Assembly (NCBI GenBank): GCA_020636495.1
Contig: JACJXQ010000013.1
Span: 1 to 6,961, forward strand
Source of the DNA: Chitinophagales bacterium
GTDB taxonomy: Bacteria > Bacteroidota > Bacteroidia > Chitinophagales > Chitinophagaceae
Reading direction: 5' to 3'
Length of the DNA: 6,961 bases
A program made the position numbers and the translations under genes. Shown here piece after piece: positions 1 through 6,500 of this stretch. Every line of letters begins with the position of its first letter. Within the stretch, counting starts at the first letter, position 1. The notes below the pieces were generated by a model. It made no database searches and was not told where the DNA came from. It saw only the letters and a list, made by a program, of their open reading frames with translations.

Positions 1-138
1 GACCTGTGCCATTTCAGCCTCAGGCAGATTCAGAGGGGCGACCTGACGTTGCAAAGCCATTTCTGCCCAAATCAAGAGGCGTTGGCGCTGGCGCTCACTC
101 AGGCTTGTCGTCGGCGGCCAGTTTCCGGTTGTGGGCAT
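1..138 (-). CDS. Partial CDS (N-terminal 46 codons), unidentified protein
   Basis: An open frame on the minus strand starts with ATG at 138-136 and runs off the left edge without a stop, giving 46 codons. The reading begins MPTTGNWPPTTSLSERQRQR and continues as a Leu/Gln/Ala-rich, probably helical stretch with no signal peptide or membrane segment, so it looks cytoplasmic. The start is supported by a GAGGAG Shine-Dalgarno (plus-strand positions 145-150) six bases upstream of the ATG. A promoter-like sequence lies about 75-100 bases upstream (213-241). GC content is visibly higher (about 60%) than in the neighbouring large gene, consistent with a normal chromosomal gene. I do not recognise the family from this fragment and assign no function. 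The gene is divergent from the large secreted-protein gene, so any relation between them would be through shared regulation only. Confidence 0.75.
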   Translation of the reverse strand, partial: MPTTGNWPPTTSLSERQRQRLLIWAEMALQRQVAPLNLPEAEMAQV

Positions 139-144
139 GGGTAT

Positions 145-150
145 CTCCTC
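145..150 (-). promoter_or_regulatory. Shine-Dalgarno of the left gene
   Basis: Minus-strand GAGGAG lies six bases before the ATG at 138-136. It is a near-consensus ribosome binding site and is the main support for calling this short partial gene real. Confidence 0.75.
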
Positions 151-176
151 GCTGCCAGCGTTCAGCCCGCTGACAA

Positions 177-209
177 CTGTTTTCGGATTACTGGTAGCTG
201 TTTACGGAT
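177..209. repeat. Direct repeat of 12 bp with 21-bp period, candidate operator
   Basis: CTGTTTTCGGAT (177-188) and CTGTTTACGGAT (198-209) match at 11 of 12 positions and start exactly 21 bp apart, which is two turns of the DNA helix. They lie just downstream of the putative minus-strand -10 box, and the 198-209 copy covers the predicted transcription start. Tandem sites on one helix face at a start site are typical of a repressor operator. The regulator is not in the window, and chance cannot be excluded for two copies. Confidence 0.4.
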
Positions 210-212
210 AGG

Positions 213-241
213 ATTATTGTGAGAAACGGCCGTTTCGTCAA
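213..241 (-). promoter_or_regulatory. Putative sigma70-type promoter for the left gene
   Basis: On the minus strand, TTGACG (236-241; 5 of 6 matches to TTGACA) is followed by a 17-base spacer and AATAAT (213-218; 5 of 6 matches to TATAAT). The predicted transcription start is near 205-207, which leaves a leader of roughly 70 bases before the ATG at 138. Almost the whole spacer is the 14-bp palindrome GAAACGGCCGTTTC (223-236), whose last base overlaps the -35 box. This is a sequence match only. Spacing and hexamers are good, but no experiment or second promoter in the window supports it. Confidence 0.5.
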
Positions 242-273
242 TGGCAAAACAACAAAGATAGGTATTAACAATC

Positions 274-423
274 ATGATAGAAAACATGACAAACATCACT
301 CCCGATATAGACACGCTTGTGATACAAAATCAAATGTATTTGTTGCTCAACGTGTATGAGCCAAGAAATTTTGTAAGTTTTGGTGATTTGCCATTGCCAA
401 AGGGAAGGATATTAAAATCATGA
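274..423 (+). CDS. Possible 49-residue small ORF coupled to the large gene
   Basis: An open frame starts with ATG at 274 and ends with TGA at 421-423. This stop overlaps the ATG of the large gene (420-422) in the four-base arrangement ATGA, a classic layout for translational coupling. The product would begin MIENMTNITPDIDTLVIQNQ and end GRILKS. It has no signal peptide or membrane segment, and I recognise no family. Against it, the ribosome binding site is poor (only a TAGG at 259-262, 11 bases upstream), the region is AT-rich and non-coding in appearance, and a frame of this length can arise by chance. An internal ATG at 286 is no better supported. If real, it could act as a leader peptide. 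The Shine-Dalgarno of the large gene lies inside it. Confidence 0.25.
   Translation: MIENMTNITPDIDTLVIQNQMYLLLNVYEPRNFVSFGDLPLPKGRILKS
405..409 (+). promoter_or_regulatory. Shine-Dalgarno of the large gene
   Basis: AAGGA, within a purine-rich AGGGAAGGA run (401-409), ends ten bases before the ATG at 420. The spacing is slightly long but acceptable. It fixes the start at 420, which is also right for a signal-like hydrophobic segment beginning about residue 13. Confidence 0.6.
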
Positions 424-539
424 TTCGTTCGGAAAAATCAAGTATTGTGCAGCGCATTCTTTGGGTTGGATTTGTGATTAGCGTCGTCTTAGGTGCTGTT
501 TATTTATTAGCAACGACTGCCCATCTGTCAGCCGAGGCA
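420..539 (+). other. Signal peptide or N-terminal membrane anchor (residues 1-40)
   Basis: Residues 1-12 carry R3, K6 and R12. A hydrophobic stretch follows at 13-31 (ILWVGFVISVVLGAVYLLA), then a small-residue region ending S37-A-E-A40. The A-x-A pattern at 38-40 is a plausible signal peptidase I site. If it is not cleaved, the segment would act as an N-in membrane anchor. The sequence does not decide between the two. Confidence 0.8.
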
Positions 540-3500
540 ATTAATCCTCGGTTAACACCTGCGGCCACAAATGCAGATATGCCGTCTGCGTATCCAGGGC
601 CAAAAGTAGCGTTTGAGCCAGCAGCACAAGCAAACTTCGGCCAACCAACAATGTTAGTCACACACACGACATTCTTAAAAAACCAGACCACCAACGAAGA
701 CAGTTTTACGCTGGACCTGGTAGCAGGCTATGATTGGAATGCTACGTTGTCGCCCACACAAACGGCTATACTCTCTGATGGCGAAGGTATCCCCTTTACC
801 GTTGTTGTCGAAGTGCCAACAGGAGCAGCAATTGGTGACATGGACAGTCTGGAAGTTGTCGCTGTAGCCGACAACCAACTCTACACAAATACCACCACAC
901 TGGACACGGCCTTTATTTGTGAACCCCATTTAAATTTTCGTGGGACATCAGCGGAATCTAGAGATGGCTTGAACGATGTATATGAATATGCCGGACAACG
1001 TTTCGCCTATCTGTTAATTCAACTTTACATCGATCCTTATTATTATCAGATAAATGCCACTATCTCTGGCTATAATCCTGATAGTGATTCCTGGGATGTT
1101 ATCGCCGAACAAGTGTCTGGTTCAGCAGGATTGCTCGTACACCAAACGATGATCCCACCCACATATACCAAGATTCGGGTACAGGTAGATGATAATTACA
1201 ACGATAGTGGTTGGGTTCAGTATGACTACCAGTTTGCCTTATGTCGTGAACCTGTCGTTGACTTACATCCGCCTGTACAAGAAGCATATGTGCAGCCAGG
1301 GAAAACCGTCGTTTACACCCAAACCCTGACTAACTGGGCCATGAACAGCACGGCCTTTGCGCTGACAGCAACAGATAGCGCATGGCCTATCACCTTCTGG
1401 CATGATGGTAACCAGATCAGTGAAACGGCCGTTCTTGATGACTTGGACACCTTTACTTATACCGTTCAGATTGCTGTACCCGCCGGGATAGCCCCTGGCA
1501 CAGAGGATCATGCAACGGTGTGGGCAACAGATATTTCTTCACCCGCCATCCAAAACAGTGCCTCTATCACCACCCATATCACTGGTGACCTGGCCTATAT
1601 CACTCTCTACGGGTCCAATTTAGTTGTCGTAATGGATACGGCAACCAATGAAATAATCAAGACTATAGACGTTGGGGCCGTGCATTGTTCGAACCCCAAA
1701 CATGTTGCTATTACCCCTGATGGAAGCCAAGTCTACATAACTTGCGAGTATTCTGGCAATGTTGTGGTCATTGATAGCAATACGCTTACCGTTACTCACG
1801 TTATAGACTGGGCTTATGGTGTCAGCGGTGTTGCCTTCAGCCGCGATAGCCAGTACGCATTTATAGGTAACCGTAACCTTGCCCAAATCTTGGTAATTAA
1901 CACAACCGATTATTCACAACAGACAACTATTACTAACTCTGCGGAAAAATTAGCGGCACATCCATTTGAAGATTTTATCTATACAGCGTCCTATTTAGGC
2001 AGGATTTATGTAATAGATACGACGGACCTCACAGTAGCTGAGATAGCCCATACACACGGTGAACCATGGGATCTTATTGTATCCCCAAATGGAAAGTGGC
2101 TTTATGTCAGCAGCATTCATGAAGAGAAATTAACAATCATAGACTTAACCACAAACAGCATCTACGCCACACTGACCGACCTGGGCGCACTCAGCGGAAT
2201 AGATACAAATCCCGACGGGACTATTTTATATGTGAATGAAAGAAACGGTGGTGTTTACGCTATTGACACAGACACACTCGAAGTGACAATGATTGACGCA
2301 CATAGTACTGCATGGGCACTACAAGTTACCTGTGATAGCAGTCAACTTTATGTTGGCAATACTCAAAATACTATCTCTATCATTAATACAGAAAGCTATG
2401 AGGTGACCAATTTCACATTACCTGGTTTTTATCCAGAAGGTATTGCCATTTGTCCGCAATATGTGGGTAATGGTGTCATTTTGTCACCCTCAACACAAAA
2501 ACAACAAGATGTACCAGGGCAAACGCTTGTTTATGAGGCTACGCTGCGTAATGAAACAAAACAAACAGACACTTTTACCCTAACAACGAATACGCCACTG
2601 TGGAACAGCGAGTTGTCAACAACAACACTTGGCCCACTGACTAATGGCGAGATCGTTACTTTTGCCGTCACCGTAACCATTCCTACCTCCGCAAATTGGT
2701 ATGATACAGATGTAATTGAAGTAACAGCCACATCTATTACCAGCCCAACGGTGTATAGTGATACGGCCGTATTCATCAGTGAAGCCTATGCCTCGCCACA
2801 AATCAGTGTTGCACCTATCTCTCTAAGTAGTACCCAGGTAGTTAACACCAATGTGACAGACACAGTTACTATTAGCAATGGCAATGGCGTCACACTGACT
2901 TATTCTGTCTATGCCGTCGGTGGCGACATCACAGAAGCAAGTCTGGAAGACACGTTAGACAGTCTTAACGCGAATTATCAAACCATCATCAATGCCATTC
3001 CCAATCGCTATGAGTTTAGCGAAGGTGAGACGGGCTATTTTATAAACGATGGTGGAAATGATATGTATGATGATGGTAATTACCTCCTTGCCAATCCTGA
3101 CAATTTTATAGAATACGCCAACAACACGATCGTTTCTGAGGAAGGCTTTGGCACAAACGGCCGTTACTTCACGCGAAAATATCCGGGCTTGTTCGTGCTC
3201 GCAGCCGATATGAAAGATGTTAACACATTTGGTATTTGGGGCGGATTAGGGGCTGATGGCTCCGGGGATGTCGATGGATCTGTTTTACAAATACAGCATC
3301 ATGGAACCACCTATTATGGATTTGTGAAACGTGTTTACAATGCTGGGGATCCTTCAGTAAATCATCTTATCATTGTTGCCTCTAACCCTATGGCTTATCA
3401 TACATATTCGAGCGACACAGATGATGATTCTCATAGCGTTTCTAACCTATCAACAAGTAGACGAATATATTACCTGCTCTATGCCGGTGACAATGGCTAT

Positions 3501-6500
3501 TATATTGATGATAACGAGACGCTTAGCATTATGGAAGCATTTCTCAATGTGCTACCAACAGAAGTATCAACCTCATGGTTGACAATATCCCCTACAACAG
3601 GCACCTTACCTACAAACGAAACCCAAAATGTTACCGTCAACTTCAATTCAACAAACATTCAACCAGAAACGTATGTGGGTACGATTTGGGTTAATAGCAA
3701 TGATCCAATAAACGGACACCTCACTCTGCCAATTTCCATGACTGTCGAACCTACTACAAACATGGGTTGGGTAGAGGGTTTTGTAACGAACAGTCGTTTT
3801 GGTACGCCACTACAAGCCACTATTATTGCCCAAGGGCAACCTTACATCATCACATCTAACTCAGACGGTTTCTACAAACTATGGTTAGAAGCAGGCAACT
3901 ATGCATTGCAAGTAACAACTCATGGATACGTGTCACAAACCTTACCTGTGGTCATTACAGCTCAGCAAGCAACAGTACAAAATATAGCTCTGGTAGAGAA
4001 TGTGCCTGTTCTTGACCTGGCTCCAGACAGCATTGATGTAATTCAAGATGCTGGCGATATTACCATCGAAACAATGACGGTGAACAACAACGGGCCAGTT
4101 ACCATGACTTTCGCCATTGGGGAAAGGGACACAACATCGGGGTTGGCTTTATTATCTGAATATGCCCGCACTACCGCTGAAATGACAGCCCTTCAAACAC
4201 AGTTATCTGATGCAAATGTCTATAGTAGAAGCTTTCCTACCGTTGCTTCCATACCAGCTGCTGCTTTTTCCGAGCTGCAAGGAACCACAAGCCTGTTAAC
4301 CTGGATAAAGTATACGAATTATGACCAGGAGTATGAAAACACACTCAACGCTATCGCTCAATACACTACTTTCAACTTGACAGAAACCGATACGGAAGAC
4401 CCTGTTGTTTTGGCTAATTTATTGGCAACGGCAAACGTGTTTCTGGTTCCATCACAGCAAACTAACCTTGGAAATTATTTCTATAACTTGGGAGCAAGCT
4501 GGGCTGATGTCCTGCATGAATTTGTAAATCAAGGCGGAACCATCATCATCACAGATTACTGTAATCAGGCTTACCTGTTGTTAGAAGGCGCTAACTTAAT
4601 TGATATTCAAGCGAGGTCTTGTGGCTCGGGCGAATGGTTCGAAATTGTTGACACGCAACACCCTCTAGCACAAGGTATCCCATCCCCCTTTTACGTTAGT
4701 GGAAATTTGGGCTTCTATACCGCAGAAGATGTTGATGTGGTTGCCAAACGCCAGAATAATAATGGCAGCTTAGTTCTAGGCAAAAATATTGGTAAAGGGC
4801 ATATAGCCTTGATAGGTTTTTATTATATGCCAACTAATAATTATATGGCTCGCATCGTAGCTAATGCTGTGCAATGGTACGACAATGACATATCCTGGCT
4901 AACCGCAACACCAATCACAGGAACCGTCCCTGGATATGATGCATTGGATGTTCAAATTACACTCGACACCACCGGCTTGCAACCGGGCTTATACACAGCC
5001 AAGATCATTGTCAATACAAATGATCCTTATACGCCCACCCAGATGTTGCCTGTCAGCATGGAGGTACAGGCAATAGCCAGCATGGGACAGGTGATAGGTA
5101 CGGTGAGCGATGCCTGGACAGGAAACCCGCTAAGAGCAACTGTGCAGTTACAAGGTGTATACACGACAACTGCTGATCCCTCCTACGGTATTTGGGCTGA
5201 AACGGGTGAGTATACGTTAACAACATTTGCCGCTGGCTACATGACAGAAACCGTTACTGTTGTCATCCCGGCCGGAGGTGTAGTAACACAAAATCTGGCC
5301 CTGATTCCGGCACAGCCGCGCCTGGAAGGGATGCCAGAGAGTATCAATGTAACGGCTGCGTCTGGTTCTGTAACTGCCTACAATTTCACACTCTCCAATA
5401 CTGGACCGCAACCGCTTGACTATACCTGGCGTGAAATCAGCCCTACCAATCCATCCTTATTCGCACCAATGGACCTGAGCGGTAAAAACATCCTCTATGA
5501 CAGGTCACACGGAGGTGCTGCGATTAACTATTTCGACGAGATGATACAAGACATTATCGACGCCGGCGGTGTGATTACGGAAAACTACACTCATCCGGTA
5601 ACAGACATGATACTTTCACAGTATGATGTATTGTGGGTGAGCTGTTGTGGGTATACACACTGGACAGATGATGAGTTAACGGCCGTATCAAACTGGGTAG
5701 CAAATGGAGGGGCACTCTTCATTCACAGTGGCAATTCATACACAACTCAAGATTTGGCGAACCTGTTTGGCATTGAATACGTGCCCGGCTCATACTATAC
5801 GGGCCTTACCAGTAATATACACCCACACCCAACAACAGATGGAATCGACGAAATTTATATAGATTCTGGGACTGAGGCACTAACCTCAACACAAGCCATT
5901 GACATTCTTGTACATGATGTAGTTAATTACCCGATAGCAGCTGCGTATCAATACTATGGTGGACGCATCGTCATTGTAACTGTCCCTATTTTCAGTGATT
6001 ACATTATTAACGATGCCGATAATCGTGCATTTGCGTTGAACATCATGAATTGGTTGGCTGCTCCTGTTTACAGCAATGTGCCGTGGACAAGCATCAGTCC
6101 CCTTACAGGTACGATTCCGGCCTATGACAACCAGAATTACACACTAACATTTGACGCCACAAGCCTCCCTCCTGGCACCTATAACATGGTAATGGCTTTG
6201 CAACAAAATGATCCGGCACAAGATCCCGTTTTATATGTTCCTGTGACACTGAACGTGATAACACAAACTGTGGCGGTTTCGGCTGTGCCTGACACGACAA
6301 CGAACACGGCCGTTCCCGGTCACACAGCTACCTATCACATCCTCATCACCAACGACGGCAACGCACCAGACAGCTTCACTATTACAGCAGATGGTATATG
6401 GGATGCAGCTTTGTCAACGAACACGACAGGTGAACTAGCTGGCGGCGAGTCATTTATGTTAATTGTAGACATCTCCGTTCCGGCCAATGCCACCATTGGC

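Noticed and set aside
317..334. Possible CRP-like half site TTGTGATACAAAATCAAA
   Set aside because: Only the TGTGA half fits. The second half is not TCACA at the right spacing.
388..415. Promoter-like TTGCCA ... TATTAA just upstream of the large gene
   Set aside because: It would start transcription at or after the ATG and remove the Shine-Dalgarno. The -10 match is also weak. No convincing plus-strand promoter was found in 139-419.
500..2801. Several minus-strand frames of 60-90 codons opposite the first third of the large gene
   Set aside because: They mirror the coding strand, lack family features, and overlap each other. They are frame shadows.
3373..3582. A 69-codon plus-strand frame inside the large gene
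   Set aside because: It lies wholly in another frame of a well-supported coding region, inside the inserted domain of split-sandwich copy 1. It shows no recognisable domain.
2796..6260. Recent DNA-level tandem duplication of the split modules
   Set aside because: The three copies share only protein-level pattern. I see no long nucleotide identity between them, so duplication is old or the copies were assembled separately.
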